Shown piece by piece: positions 1 through 8,247 of a stretch of DNA of 33,010 nt. The DNA is from JAFARE01 sp035566535 (GTDB taxonomy: Bacteria; Chloroflexota; Dormibacteria; Aeolococcales; Aeolococcaceae), in NCBI GenBank assembly GCA_035566535.1, contig DATMRA010000152.1, positions 1 through 33,010 of the forward strand, given 5' to 3'. A model generated the notes under the pieces. That model had not been told where the DNA came from, ran no database searches, and saw nothing but the letters and a program-made list of their open reading frames with translations. How positions within the stretch are numbered: the first letter of the stretch is position 1; each line of letters starts with the position of its first letter. The translations under genes and the position numbers were made by a program.

Positions 1-714
1 CGGATCGCCGCTACCGTACTGCCAGACGATGTGGCCGCCGCGCGTGATCTCGATGACGCGGTTGTTGTTCTCGTCCGCGATGAGCACGTGGCCGTTGGGC
101 AGCAGCTCCGCGCTGTTCGGATTGTTCAGCGCCCCGGGGCCAGATGCCGGACCGTACGACCAGACAATCGACTTGCTGAACCGCCCAACCTCGATGACGC
201 GGTTGTTGCCCTGGTCGACGATCATGATGTTGCGGTTGGGCAGCTGAATGGCGAAGACCGGCACGTTCAACTCGTTGGGACCGGACCCGGTGACGCCGGC
301 CTGTCCGTACTGCCAGACGATCTTGCCGTCCTCGTTCACGACAATCACGCGGTTGTCCACACAACCGAAGCTGGAGTCGGCTGGGGACGCGCCTGTCGGC
401 ACGCCGGTGCCGGCTAGCAGCGTGAGTCCGTCCGAGAGCCGCTCGGCGTCGTTGAGCCCGATGATCGCGCCGGGGCCTGGGTTGCACAGCGATGGGTTCC
501 CGGAGCCGAAGCTCCAGACGATCGCTCGCGTCTCAGGATTCAGCTCGACCACGCGGTTGTTGAACTGATCGGTGATCAGCAGATTGCCCGGGTCATTGAA
601 GTGGCCCCGCTCAGACGCCACGACGCCCACCGGTCGTATCGATATGGTCGTTGCCACCAGGAGCGCCGTCGCGGCCACCAGTCCTATCCGAAAGCCGTGA
701 TTCCTCAGCACCAT
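1..714 (-). CDS. Secreted NHL/arylsulfotransferase-like beta-propeller protein (3' end beyond window)
   Basis: Reading down from ATG at 714, 238 codons stay open to the window edge, so the C-terminus is missing. The N-terminus is a signal peptide: a short basic start (MVLRNHGFR) followed by a hydrophobic stretch to about residue 33. The rest consists of repeated units of the form N-x-L-I-x-D-x-x-N-N-R-V-x-E, each followed by a strand ending in I-V-W-x-Y/F-G. Four such units are visible, a pattern typical of NHL or arylsulfotransferase-like propellers. A strong Shine-Dalgarno sequence (GGGAGG, 6 nt spacing) precedes the ATG. It is divergent from the lipoprotein at 789. The substrate or ligand is unknown. 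The propeller call is firm and any enzymatic role is not. Confidence 0.82.
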   Translation of the reverse strand, partial: MVLRNHGFRIGLVAATALLVATTISIRPVGVVASERGHFNDPGNLLITDQFNNRVVELNPETRAIVWSFGSGNPSLCNPGPGAIIGLNDAERLSDGLTLLAGTGVPTGASPADSSFGCVDNRVIVVNEDGKIVWQYGQAGVTGSGPNELNVPVFAIQLPNRNIMIVDQGNNRVIEVGRFSKSIVWSYGPASGPGALNNPNSAELLPNGHVLIADENNNRVIEITRGGHIVWQYGSGDP

Positions 715-788
715 CGCATGCCTCCCTTATTGCCCTTGCTCGATGGGGCACATCACCCCGTTACGAATACCGCGGGCGGTTACACCGT

Positions 789-1394
789 ATGGCCCAGGAG
801 AACAGAGGCCTCAACGCTTGCGAAGGGATTCTGCGCAGGGCGATACTTCCGCCAATCCAACACCCCTGCAGCGCTCGCACGCGTAGACCGGCCGCATCGC
901 GGGCGGCCCTGCTTCTGGTGACGGCCACGGCGGCGTGCGCCGTCGGGTGTTCCAGTTCGACCGGCGGAAGCGGCAGCTCGGCTTCGGCTCTGCCGAGCCC
1001 CAACGGTGGAGCGCTGGAGCTGTCCGGACAGGCCAGCGATGCTCCGCGTGTGTTGGGAACCAGCAGTTGCAACGGGACTCAGAGCCTGCAGCTGCAGGGG
1101 CTGCACGGCAGCACGTATCGATTCGTGGTCAAGGACGACAAGCCGGGCACCCTCACACTCGCGTCGCATTCGTCGCTGTCGATCGACCTCATTGCCACGG
1201 GGACGAGCGGGAGGTTCGAGTGGCGCGGGGGCAACGGAGCCGGGAGCGGCGTGATCACAGCGCCGCCGACGGCCGGAGGCACCGGCGGCGGGCCGGGCAT
1301 GTACATCATCAACGCCACACTCCCGCCGGCGTCCGGCGCCAGCACCAGCACCAGCGCCTCGGAGCGCGTCAAGGGCAGCTGGTTGTGCGCGTGA
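789..1394 (+). CDS. Small putative lipoprotein
   Basis: This encodes about 201 residues from ATG 789. An arginine-containing n-region and the hydrophobic stretch AALLLVTATAACAVGC end in a lipobox-like cysteine near residue 55, followed by a Ser/Gly-rich linker (SSSTGGSGSSAS). The mature part is a small, probably beta-rich domain with segments such as YRFVVKDDKPGTLTLASHS and a glycine/threonine-rich C-terminus. I recognise no family. The n-region is long if 789 is correct, but there is no better ATG, GTG or TTG nearer the hydrophobic segment. It ends 7 bp before the convergent DinB-like gene and is divergent from the propeller gene. Confidence 0.6.
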   Translation: MAQENRGLNACEGILRRAILPPIQHPCSARTRRPAASRAALLLVTATAACAVGCSSSTGGSGSSASALPSPNGGALELSGQASDAPRVLGTSSCNGTQSLQLQGLHGSTYRFVVKDDKPGTLTLASHSSLSIDLIATGTSGRFEWRGGNGAGSGVITAPPTAGGTGGGPGMYIINATLPPASGASTSTSASERVKGSWLCA

Positions 1395-1401
1395 CCGTGG
1401 C

Positions 1402-1908
1402 CTAACGCGGCTGCAGGCCGACATCCTCCGCTCTGCGGCCGAAGATCTGTTGCACCGGCCATCCCTGAATTCCGGCGTACGTGTCGATCTGGGAACGGTG
1501 ATGCACGTCGTGCTCGGTCATCATCATCAGCCCGCGCCACCCTGAAAACGTTCGTCCCGGCGTGTCCATCGACTCAATCCGTCGCTGCAGCCACTCGTCG
1601 GGTGTCTCGCGCAAGCGCTCGTCGAGCATGGCACCCGATTCCGCCAGTGCTGCAACCCACTCCGGACGCGATGTCGTGGGCTTTGGCCACGGCGCGGGTA
1701 TCCAGCCATCACCGCGGTAGGCCCCGACAAAGAACATCCGGGACGCGGCCATGTGGCCCACCAGTTCGCCGATGCTCCAGGCGGTCTCTCCTTCGCCGGA
1801 CGGCGGACGCCAGGACTCTGCTGCCGCCGGAAGGCTCCCGACATCGCGCAGGGCGCGCTTGTTCACGCCTTCGAAGTAACGGAGGAACGAGGCGATGTCG
1901 GTGATCAT
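1402..1908 (-). CDS. DinB-family metal-dependent protein
   Basis: The product has 168 residues, the usual size for the DinB/YfiT four-helix-bundle superfamily. Likely metal ligands are visible: a histidine in ELVGHMAASRMF (about residue 51) and the C-terminal HDVHHRSQI motif (about residues 134-142). Family members often act as thiol-dependent S-transferases, but the substrate cannot be read from the sequence. The start is ATG 1908, 10 bp after the uppP stop at 1919, so it is probably the distal gene of a uppP transcript. A second, distantly related DinB-fold gene lies at 25874-26374. Confidence 0.85.
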   Translation of the reverse strand: MITDIASFLRYFEGVNKRALRDVGSLPAAAESWRPPSGEGETAWSIGELVGHMAASRMFFVGAYRGDGWIPAPWPKPTTSRPEWVAALAESGAMLDERLRETPDEWLQRRIESMDTPGRTFSGWRGLMMMTEHDVHHRSQIDTYAGIQGWPVQQIFGRRAEDVGLQPR

Positions 1909-1918
1909 GGCTTCACGT

Positions 1919-2791
1919 TCAGCGCGTCAGTATGAGGCCGGTGATGCCCAGCGCTGCGCAGTAGTAGGCGAAGGGGTCGAGGCGGCCGAAGCGAAGATAG
2001 CGCAGCAGAAATCGTGCGCTCAGGTACGCGACAACACCCGCTAGCCCCGCGGCAGCCGCGGCAATCAGCGCTGTCGGTCCGTTCGGCCCGAGCTCGAGCG
2101 TCTCGAGCACGCCGGCGGACAGGATGATCGGTGTCGCCAGCAGAAACGAGAACCTCGCCGCCTCCTCGTGGCGCAGGCCTGCCACCAGCCCGGCTGACAT
2201 CGTGATGCCGGAGCGTGAGATCCCGGGAAACAGGGCCGCCACCTGGCAGAGTCCGACGACGATCGCCTTCGGAAATGTGAGTCGTTCCACCTCCAGGTAC
2301 TGCGCTTCGTCGCTGTGCCGGCCGCGACGGTCGGGTTCGGACACGCGCCTGCGCTCGTCACGGCGGCGGAACCATTCTGCGGTGAGAAGAATGGCGGCGT
2401 TCACCACAAGAAACGCCGCGGCCGCTCGTGGATCACCGAAGATGACCTTGAACTGGCTCTCGAATATCAGGCCGACGAATCCCGCCGGGATTGTCGCGAC
2501 GATGAGCATCAATCCGAGCCGTTCGTCGCTTTCGACGATGCCGCCGCGCACCACAGCGCGTCCCAGGCCGGCGACGATCCGCCACCACTGCCGGCGATAC
2601 AGAACGATCAACGCCGCCGCGGTTCCGAGATGCAGCACGGTGAGGACGGGGACGAACGAGGGATCGGATGGGTTGAAGTTGAGATGGAGCAGCGACGGCA
2701 CCAGCACGGCGTGACCCAGTGATGAAACCGGGAAGAGCTCCGTGGCCCCCTGCAGCACCGCGAGGAAGAAGATGAGACCGGCGCCCAGCAT
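1919..2791 (-). CDS. uppP: Undecaprenyl-diphosphatase
   Basis: This integral membrane phosphatase recycles undecaprenyl diphosphate to the monophosphate for cell-wall lipid-carrier reuse. It is often annotated BacA because overproduction gives bacitracin tolerance. Family hallmarks are present: QGATELFPVSSLGH near the N-terminus (Q-G-x-x-E plus P-V-S-S) and FPGISRSG in the second half (P-G-x-S-R-S-G), with several hydrophobic segments. I prefer ATG 2791 (290 aa). A TAACGT hexamer at 2799-2804 lies exactly 7 nt upstream, the arrangement seen at several genes in this window. GTG 2800 would add three residues but overlaps that hexamer. An acidic/basic cytoplasmic loop around residues 155-175 (ERRRVSEPDRRGRHSDEAQ) is somewhat long. 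Confidence 0.92.
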   Translation of the reverse strand: MLGAGLIFFLAVLQGATELFPVSSLGHAVLVPSLLHLNFNPSDPSFVPVLTVLHLGTAAALIVLYRRQWWRIVAGLGRAVVRGGIVESDERLGLMLIVATIPAGFVGLIFESQFKVIFGDPRAAAAFLVVNAAILLTAEWFRRRDERRRVSEPDRRGRHSDEAQYLEVERLTFPKAIVVGLCQVAALFPGISRSGITMSAGLVAGLRHEEAARFSFLLATPIILSAGVLETLELGPNGPTALIAAAAAGLAGVVAYLSARFLLRYLRFGRLDPFAYYCAALGITGLILTR

Positions 2792-2798
2792 CGCGCAC

Positions 2799-2804
2799 AC
2801 GTTA
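2799..2804 (-). promoter_or_regulatory. Putative -10 element for leaderless uppP
   Basis: On the minus strand TAACGT is followed by 7 nt and then ATG (2791). There is no Shine-Dalgarno and no clear -35. The spacing matches six other genes in the window. Confidence 0.45.
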
Positions 2805-2845
2805 GCGCAGCCCCGCCCGACACGGCCCGGTATGCGTCACCGGCT

Positions 2846-3865
2846 GTGCCAACATCTGCGGGCATCGTGCCCACGAATCGCCAGTACCGCCTCGCCGCGC
2901 GTCCGGTCGGCCTGCCCAAGAACAGCGTCTGGCAGGTCGTCGAGGAGCCGTTGCCCTCGCCGGAGCAGGGCGAATTCGTCGTCAAGATCGAGTACATATC
3001 ACTCGACCCCGCGATGCGCGGCTGGATGAACGAGCGTCGCTCCTACCTCCCCCCGGTCGGCATCGGCGACGTCATGCGCGCGGGAGCGGTCGGCCAGGTG
3101 GTCGACTCGCGCAATGACGACTATCTGATCGGAGACCAGGTGAGCGGATGGTTCGGCGTGCAGCAGTACGCGCGAACCGATGGCCGCGGCGTCACGAAGA
3201 TCGACACGCGCATGGCGCCGCTGCCCGTATATCTGAGCACGCTGGGAATGCCCGGACTCACCGCGTACTTCGGATTGCTGGACATCGGCGAGGCCAAGGA
3301 GGGCGACACCGTCGTTGTGTCGGCAGCGGCGGGCGCCGTGGGCTCAGTTGCCGGCCAGATCGCCAAGCTCAAGGGGTGTCGCGTGGTCGGAATCGCGGGC
3401 GGCCCGATGAAATGCAGCTATATCGTGGACGAGCTCGGCTTCGACGCAGCCATCGATTACAAATCGGAGCGAGTGCAGCCGCGGCTTCGCGAACTGTGCC
3501 CGGATCGGGTCAACGTGTATTTCGACAATGTCGGGGGCGACATCCTGGATGACGTGCTCACCGTCCTCGCACGCCACGCGCGCATCGTCGTCTGCGGGGC
3601 AGTCTCGCAGTACAACCGAGCCGGGCGAATGCATGGCCCGTCGAACTACATGACCCTGCTCGTCGATCGCGCACGGATGGAAGGATTCCTGGTCTTCGAC
3701 TACACCGCGCGCTATCCAGAGGCTGTCAGGCAGATGGCCGGCTGGATGGCGGCAGGGAAGCTGAAGTCGCGTGAGGACATCGTCGAAGGCTTCGACAACT
3801 TCCCGTCCGCTCTCCGCAAGCTGTTCCGGGGCGCGAACCACGGCAAGCTCGTGGTTCACGTCTAG
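2846..3865 (+). CDS. NADP-dependent oxidoreductase (MDR superfamily, alkenal/prostaglandin reductase type)
   Basis: This is a zinc-independent medium-chain dehydrogenase/reductase that reduces alpha,beta-unsaturated carbonyls with NADPH. The N-terminal GroES-like part contains NRQYRLAARPVGLP and YISLDPAMRGWM, typical of the leukotriene B4 12-hydroxydehydrogenase-like group. The Rossmann part has the AAAGAVGSVAGQIAKLKG dinucleotide-binding stretch and YFDNVGGDILD. No catalytic-zinc ligands of the alcohol dehydrogenase type are seen. GTG 2846 gives 339 residues. GTG 2867 (332 aa, starting just before TNRQYRL) fits the family N-terminus equally well. It is divergent from uppP and convergent with the protease gene, 9 bp away. 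The physiological substrate is unknown. Confidence 0.9.
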   Translation: MPTSAGIVPTNRQYRLAARPVGLPKNSVWQVVEEPLPSPEQGEFVVKIEYISLDPAMRGWMNERRSYLPPVGIGDVMRAGAVGQVVDSRNDDYLIGDQVSGWFGVQQYARTDGRGVTKIDTRMAPLPVYLSTLGMPGLTAYFGLLDIGEAKEGDTVVVSAAAGAVGSVAGQIAKLKGCRVVGIAGGPMKCSYIVDELGFDAAIDYKSERVQPRLRELCPDRVNVYFDNVGGDILDDVLTVLARHARIVVCGAVSQYNRAGRMHGPSNYMTLLVDRARMEGFLVFDYTARYPEAVRQMAGWMAAGKLKSREDIVEGFDNFPSALRKLFRGANHGKLVVHV

Positions 3866-3874
3866 GGATCCGGA

Positions 3875-5077
3875 TCAGGCGGTGCGGGCAGGCGTTTCCT
3901 GTTCGGGCGGCAGCGGAGGCGGCTGCGGCAGCGCCGGGGGGAGTGGCACTGCACCGCCGCGCGGCGCCATGCTCGTCAGCACGCGCGCGATGTCCCGCGG
4001 CGACACGATGCCGACCAACTGATCATTCTCGAACACGAGAGCGCGGCCTTCGGTGTGTGCGCCCAGGCGCGGCAGCAGTTCGGTGAGGAGATCATCCGGC
4101 GCCGCAATGGGCACCTGTGCGAGGGGTACGGCAATGTCCGATGCGCGCCGCGTCGAGCGCTGATGCGGCGGGACACGGCGGATGTTGTGCAGCGTAACGA
4201 GGCCATCGACGCGCCCGTCCAGGCCGTTGGTGGGAAACGATGTGAACTGGCTGCGCATGATGTACTGCTCCACGAGGAGCTGCACAGTGATCCAGGAGGG
4301 AACCAGCACCGGATCGCGCGACATGGCATCGCGTACACGCACACCCGTGAGGGTGTTGCGGATGACCTCGCCCTGCTGTTCCCGCCGGGCGGCGTTGTCC
4401 AGGAACCAGCCGACAAACACGAGCCAGATCCCGCCGATGTCAGTGGTCAGGAAGAAGTCGATGACCCCGAGCAACATGAGCAGCACAGCGAAGGCACGTC
4501 CCGCCCGCGCCGCGGCGATGGTGGCGGAGCGTCGATTGCCTCTCAGCTTCCAGATGACACCGCGAACGATGCGGCCGCCGTCGAGCGGAAACGCGGGAAC
4601 CAGGTTGAAGGCGAGGAGCAGCACGTTGACCGCAAGCAGCCACTGGACGATCACGACAGCCAGCAGCGGAGCGCCGAGGCCTGACAGCGCAAACGTGAGG
4701 CCAAGGAGCAACGCGGCGATGAGCAGTGTCGCCGCGGGGCCCGCTGAAGCCACACGAAGCTCCGTGCCGGGGGTGTCCCAGTCGTCGTGGATGTGCGACA
4801 CACCACCGAACACCCACAGGGTGATGTCGTCCACGGCTACTCCAAGCTTGCGCGCCACGAGGGAATGAGCCAGCTCATGGACAGTGAGCGAGACGAGCAA
4901 CAGGAAGGCGGCAAGAAACCCGAGCCCCCAGCGCACTGCCAGAGGCGTCGAGGGGACGGCGCCGGGAATGACGCCATCCGCGAGACCCCACGCGAGCAGC
5001 CCCGCAACGAGCAGCACGCTCCAGTGGGCCTTGATGCGGATCCCCGCGATGCTGAGGATTGGTACTCCGGTGCCCAT
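3875..5077 (-). CDS. Site-2-type intramembrane zinc metalloprotease (M50) with CBS domains
   Basis: This 400-residue polytopic membrane protein has HELAH at residues 67-71 (the HExxH zinc site) and NLVPAFPLDGGR at about 158-169, which supplies the third zinc ligand. Some six hydrophobic segments lie between residues 15 and 225. The C-terminal half has a CBS pair (about 245-300, VRDAMSRDPVLVPSW; and about 325-375, GRALVFENDQLVGIVSPRDIARVL), followed by a proline-rich tail. This matches the SpoIVFB/Rip3-like M50 subfamily, in which adenine nucleotides may act through the CBS domains. ATG 5077 has no Shine-Dalgarno, but TATAAC lies 12 nt upstream. It lies 35 bp downstream of the SDR gene on the same strand. 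The cleaved substrate is not evident. Confidence 0.93.
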   Translation of the reverse strand: MGTGVPILSIAGIRIKAHWSVLLVAGLLAWGLADGVIPGAVPSTPLAVRWGLGFLAAFLLLVSLTVHELAHSLVARKLGVAVDDITLWVFGGVSHIHDDWDTPGTELRVASAGPAATLLIAALLLGLTFALSGLGAPLLAVVIVQWLLAVNVLLLAFNLVPAFPLDGGRIVRGVIWKLRGNRRSATIAAARAGRAFAVLLMLLGVIDFFLTTDIGGIWLVFVGWFLDNAARREQQGEVIRNTLTGVRVRDAMSRDPVLVPSWITVQLLVEQYIMRSQFTSFPTNGLDGRVDGLVTLHNIRRVPPHQRSTRRASDIAVPLAQVPIAAPDDLLTELLPRLGAHTEGRALVFENDQLVGIVSPRDIARVLTSMAPRGGAVPLPPALPQPPPLPPEQETPARTA

Positions 5078-5112
5078 CGATCTGTGTCAGTTATACCCAG
5101 GAAACCTGTCGG

Positions 5113-5976
5113 TCACGTGTCCTGATGCAGGCTCAGCGTACTCCCACCGCGCTCGAGCCTGGCCAGTGTCCGCGCCACACCGGGGAACAGCCGGGCGATC
5201 AGCCTGAACACATGCGCTTCCACCGTGACGGGGACCACCGCCCGGTTATGGCGCACCGAATCCAGGATGCGCGCCGCGACGCGTTCAGGGCCGTAGTTGC
5301 GACGCTGGTACAGGCGCACCGCGGCCTGCCGCTGCTGCTCCGCGTTCGCTGCGTCCCCACCCACATAGACGGTGCTGCGAACGATGTCGGTGTTGATCAG
5401 TCCGGGACAGATGGCGGTGACGCCCACGTGATGCGGGGCCAGCTCGATCCGAAGGCATTCGCTGAGCATCAGCACGGCCGCCTTGGTCGCCGAGTACGCC
5501 GGGAGGCTGCGCGACGGATGAAACGCAGCGGCTGAGGCCACGTTCACGATGTGCCCACCCTCTCCCCGCGCGACCATCTGCGGGCCGAACAAACGGCAAC
5601 CGTGAACCACTCCGAGGAGGTTCACGCCGATCAGGCGGTGCCAGTCATCCAGCGAAGTGCTCAGCATCGGACCCGCGACCCCGACTCCCGCATTGTTGAC
5701 GAGGATGTCTGTAACTCCATGCTGGCGATGCACGTTTGCCGCGAAGTCCTCCATGGCGCCGGCATCCGCGACATCGACCTCGTACGGCACGGCGCGGCCG
5801 GCGAGCGTCGCAGAGGCTGAAGCCGTCGCGGCAGCGCGCTCAGCCGACAGGTCGGCAGCGATCACCGTGCAGCCCTCGGCGGCGAACCGCAAGGCGGTGG
5901 CTCGGCCGATCCCACTGCCGGCGCCGGTGACGACGACCAGCCGTCCGCTGAGATGTTGCACGCGAGGAGAGGTCAC
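5113..5976 (-). CDS. Short-chain dehydrogenase/reductase (SDR)
   Basis: A 287-residue classical SDR. It shows the TGAGSGIG cofactor loop near residue 16, NNAGVG near 90, and the catalytic Ser plus Y-x3-K (YSATK) near 165, followed by CPGLINTDI. The GTG start at 5976 overlaps the TGA of the upstream monooxygenase (GTGA, 4 bp), which implies translational coupling. The open frame extends further upstream, but that part is only a shadow of the monooxygenase. The C-terminal extension (VFRLIARLFPGVARTLARLE) resembles SDRs found next to flavin monooxygenases. A likely role is interconversion of a secondary alcohol and the ketone used by the monooxygenase. The substrate is not shown by the sequence. 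Confidence 0.92.
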   Translation of the reverse strand: MTSPRVQHLSGRLVVVTGAGSGIGRATALRFAAEGCTVIAADLSAERAAATASASATLAGRAVPYEVDVADAGAMEDFAANVHRQHGVTDILVNNAGVGVAGPMLSTSLDDWHRLIGVNLLGVVHGCRLFGPQMVARGEGGHIVNVASAAAFHPSRSLPAYSATKAAVLMLSECLRIELAPHHVGVTAICPGLINTDIVRSTVYVGGDAANAEQQRQAAVRLYQRRNYGPERVAARILDSVRHNRAVVPVTVEAHVFRLIARLFPGVARTLARLERGGSTLSLHQDT

Positions 5977-7466
5977 GCGGCGGCGCGGCGCGGCGCCGCC
6001 GCAGTCAGCGTGTATGCGGAGGGCTCGAAGCGCGCCGTACGGCGGCGGAACGCGAAGGTGAATGTCGGCCACAGCGTGGTGTTGCGTCCGTTGGCGTCGA
6101 AGTACCAGCTGGCGCAACCTCCGGTGGTCCACACGGTGGTTTTCATCCGCTGCTGCACGGCGCCGTTGAACTCGGCCTGAGCCTCGGGCTTGACGTCGAC
6201 GACGGTCGCACCTTGGCGGTGCATCGTACGCAGACAGTCCAGCACGTACTGGATCTGTGACTCGATCATGAAGACGAGGGAGGTGTGCCCGAGCCCGGTG
6301 TTCGGGCCCGTGAGGAAGAACATGTTGGGAAACCCCGCGACCGACGTGCCCAGGTACGCCTGCGGGCTGCCCTGCCAGGCGTCCGCCAGCGACGCACCTG
6401 CGGAGCCGCGCACCACGTGAGCGACCGGCGGATCGGTGACCCGGAACCCGGTGCCGAAGATGATGGCGTCAACGGCGCGCTCGCGACCGTCGGCAGCAAC
6501 AATGGATCGCTCCCGCACCTCGCGGATCCCGGTCGTGATGACGTTGACGTTCGCTTGTGTCAATGCGGGGTAGTAGTCATTGGATATGAGGATTCGCTTG
6601 CAGCCGATGCGGTAGTTCGGCGTGAGCGCCGCCCGCAGACCGGCATCCGCGACCTGAGCCTTGAGGTGGGCGCGGCCCATGCGCTCGGCCACCGTCATGA
6701 ACCGCGGGTTGACGGCGAATCCGAGCACGAACATCTCGCGGCCCATGTAGATACTGGCGCGGCGCACCTTCTGCGTGAACGGAAGCGCGCGCGCCAGCCA
6801 GTGCTCGGCGCTCGTGAGGTCGCGATTCGGATGGGGAAGGACCCACGCGGGCGTGCGCTGGTAGAGATCGAGGCGCGACACCTGCGGCTGGATCTTCGGA
6901 ACGAACTGGATGGCCGACGCACCTGTGCCCACAACCGCAACCCGCTCTCCGCTGAGGTCGTGATCGTGCCGCCACTGAGCCGAGTGAAACGCGGGGCCGG
7001 TGAAGCGTTCGAGTCCCGGAATGGACGGGAGTTTCGGGTCGCTCAGCGGGCCGACGCCAAGGATCAGGAACCGCGTGATGAAGTCGCCACGCTGGGAGCG
7101 CACGCGCCACGTGCTCGAGGCCTCGTCCCAGGCGGCGTCTTCGAGGCCGCTGTTGAAGTGGATGTGCGGCATGACACCGAAGGTTTCCGCGCACTCGCGC
7201 AGGTACGTCCAGATCTCCGCCTGCGACGGATACGTGCACGTCCAGTCGGCCTTTGGCGCGAACGAGAACGAGTACAGGCTCGACGGAACGTCACACGTGC
7301 ACCCGGGATAGGTGTTGTCCCGCCACGTACCACCGACGTCGCCAGCTCGCTCGAGCAACACGAAATCGTCGATGCCGGCCTGCCGGAGCCGGATCGCCAT
7401 GCCCAGGCCGGCGAACCCGGTCCCGACGATGACTGCCCCTACTCGCCTGGCGTCGGTGGTCGTCAT
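5973..7466 (-). CDS. Flavin-containing monooxygenase, Baeyer-Villiger type
   Basis: The protein has 497 residues. The FAD-binding GTGFAGLG lies at about residues 15-22, with GDVGGTWRDNTYPGCTCDVPS typical of the family just after it. The NADP-binding GTGASAIQF lies near residue 182. The sequence FTGPAFHSAQW matches the Baeyer-Villiger fingerprint F-x-G-x3-H-x3-W, although the next residue is R rather than P or D. Such enzymes insert oxygen beside a ketone using NADPH and O2. The start is ATG 7466 with an AGGAG Shine-Dalgarno 9 nt upstream. It is coupled to the SDR downstream and divergent from a tetR gene, with a dyad operator between. A role in ketone, terpenoid or steroid catabolism is inferred. 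Confidence 0.92.
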   Translation of the reverse strand: MTTTDARRVGAVIVGTGFAGLGMAIRLRQAGIDDFVLLERAGDVGGTWRDNTYPGCTCDVPSSLYSFSFAPKADWTCTYPSQAEIWTYLRECAETFGVMPHIHFNSGLEDAAWDEASSTWRVRSQRGDFITRFLILGVGPLSDPKLPSIPGLERFTGPAFHSAQWRHDHDLSGERVAVVGTGASAIQFVPKIQPQVSRLDLYQRTPAWVLPHPNRDLTSAEHWLARALPFTQKVRRASIYMGREMFVLGFAVNPRFMTVAERMGRAHLKAQVADAGLRAALTPNYRIGCKRILISNDYYPALTQANVNVITTGIREVRERSIVAADGRERAVDAIIFGTGFRVTDPPVAHVVRGSAGASLADAWQGSPQAYLGTSVAGFPNMFFLTGPNTGLGHTSLVFMIESQIQYVLDCLRTMHRQGATVVDVKPEAQAEFNGAVQQRMKTTVWTTGGCASWYFDANGRNTTLWPTFTFAFRRRTARFEPSAYTLTAAAPRRAAA

Positions 7467-7540
7467 TGGTTTCGGCTCCTTTCCATGAGTGATGAATTGA
7501 ACGCCTTCCCGTCCTGCTCCCTGCCGGGCGCGATTACCCG

Positions 7541-7573
7541 AAGTAAGTTACCACAGGTAGGTTACTTGTGGTA
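7541..7573. promoter_or_regulatory. TetR-type operator between monooxygenase and tetR
   Basis: A dyad centred at 7554 has arms AAGTAA (7541-7546) and TTACTT (7562-7567), plus an inner TACC (7549-7552)/GGTA (7556-7559). A second overlapping inverted repeat is TACCACA (7549-7555)/TGTGGTA (7567-7573). The site lies in the 118-bp divergent spacer, 12 bp before the tetR start, which is the usual place for TetR self- and target-repression. Confidence 0.75.
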
Positions 7574-7577
7574 GCCT
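7572..7577 (+). promoter_or_regulatory. Putative -10 element for leaderless tetR
   Basis: TAGCCT is followed by 7 nt and ATG 7585. No Shine-Dalgarno is present. It abuts the operator dyad, so a bound repressor would block it. Confidence 0.42.
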
Positions 7578-7584
7578 TGCCGGC

Positions 7585-8247
7585 ATGACACTCTCCTCGG
7601 ACCTCATCGCGGAGATCTCCGACTACGCCCACGGCCGCGTGCCCCGCGCGCTGCGCGAGCGACAGATCCTGACGCTGGCGGAAGAGCTCTTCGCCGAGCA
7701 GGGTTTCACGGGCGCGTCGATGGACGAGTTGGCGCGCCGGGCCGGCGTTTCCAAGCCGGTCATCTACACGCTGGTGGGCAGCAAGGAGCAGCTGTACCGG
7801 CGCTGCGTCGAGCGCTTCTCGGACGAGCTGTCCATCCGTCTGGCACAGGCTGCCGAGTCGGAAAGCGAGCCCGCTCTCCGTCTTCGCGCGGGCATCGCAG
7901 CCTTCTTTACATACGTCGATGAGCACCGCCGGGTCTGGGAGGCACTGGCCTGGGAGGTCACGCCCTTCGCCGCGGAGGCCGCCGCAGTCCGCCGCCGCCA
8001 GACCGAGCTCGTTGCCGGTCTGCTCGCGTCGAGTGCGAGCCGTCTCGGGGTGGAGGTTGACCACCTGCGCGTCGAAGCCACGGCTCACCTTCTGAACGGC
8101 GCCGTCGAGGCGCTGGCCCGCTGGTGGGGCGGCCACGAAGAGCTGAGCGCAGAGCAGATGACCGAGTGGGCTGTCGCGCTTGTGCTTCCCGGATTGGATC
8201 AGCTGATCGACGAAGGCCGCTCGAGACGCACGGAGGACGGCACATGA
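7585..8247 (+). CDS. TetR-family transcriptional regulator
   Basis: The protein has 220 residues. The N-terminal helix-turn-helix domain spans roughly residues 30-75 and includes LTLAEELFAEQGFTGASMDELARRAGVSKPVIYTLVGSKEQLY in consecutive stretches, the standard TetR signature. The C-terminal ligand-binding domain is all-helical. It probably represses itself and the divergent monooxygenase-SDR transcript through the dyad at 7541-7573. The ligand is presumably the monooxygenase substrate or a related hydrophobic compound (inference). The stop overlaps the ATG of the next gene (ATGA at 8244-8247), so the membrane protein is translationally coupled and likely under the same control. Confidence 0.93.
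   Translation: MTLSSDLIAEISDYAHGRVPRALRERQILTLAEELFAEQGFTGASMDELARRAGVSKPVIYTLVGSKEQLYRRCVERFSDELSIRLAQAAESESEPALRLRAGIAAFFTYVDEHRRVWEALAWEVTPFAAEAAAVRRRQTELVAGLLASSASRLGVEVDHLRVEATAHLLNGAVEALARWWGGHEELSAEQMTEWAVALVLPGLDQLIDEGRSRRTEDGT

Noticed and set aside
5977..6132. Longer SDR start (additional 52 residues)
   Set aside because: The extra part is a shadow of the monooxygenase C-terminus. The GTGA overlap at 5973-5976 gives the normal SDR start.
7003..7024. tRNA T-arm-like sequence GTTCGAGTCCCGG
   Set aside because: It lies inside the monooxygenase reading frame, and no acceptor, D or anticodon arms surround it.
6285..7574. Long plus-strand open frame (429 codons) opposite the monooxygenase
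   Set aside because: It is antisense to a clear enzyme gene, has a composition typical of GC-rich shadow frames, and no recognisable domain.
8124..8243. Extended start of the membrane protein inside tetR
   Set aside because: The arginine-rich 40 residues are the tetR gene read in another frame. The ATGA overlap start fits better.
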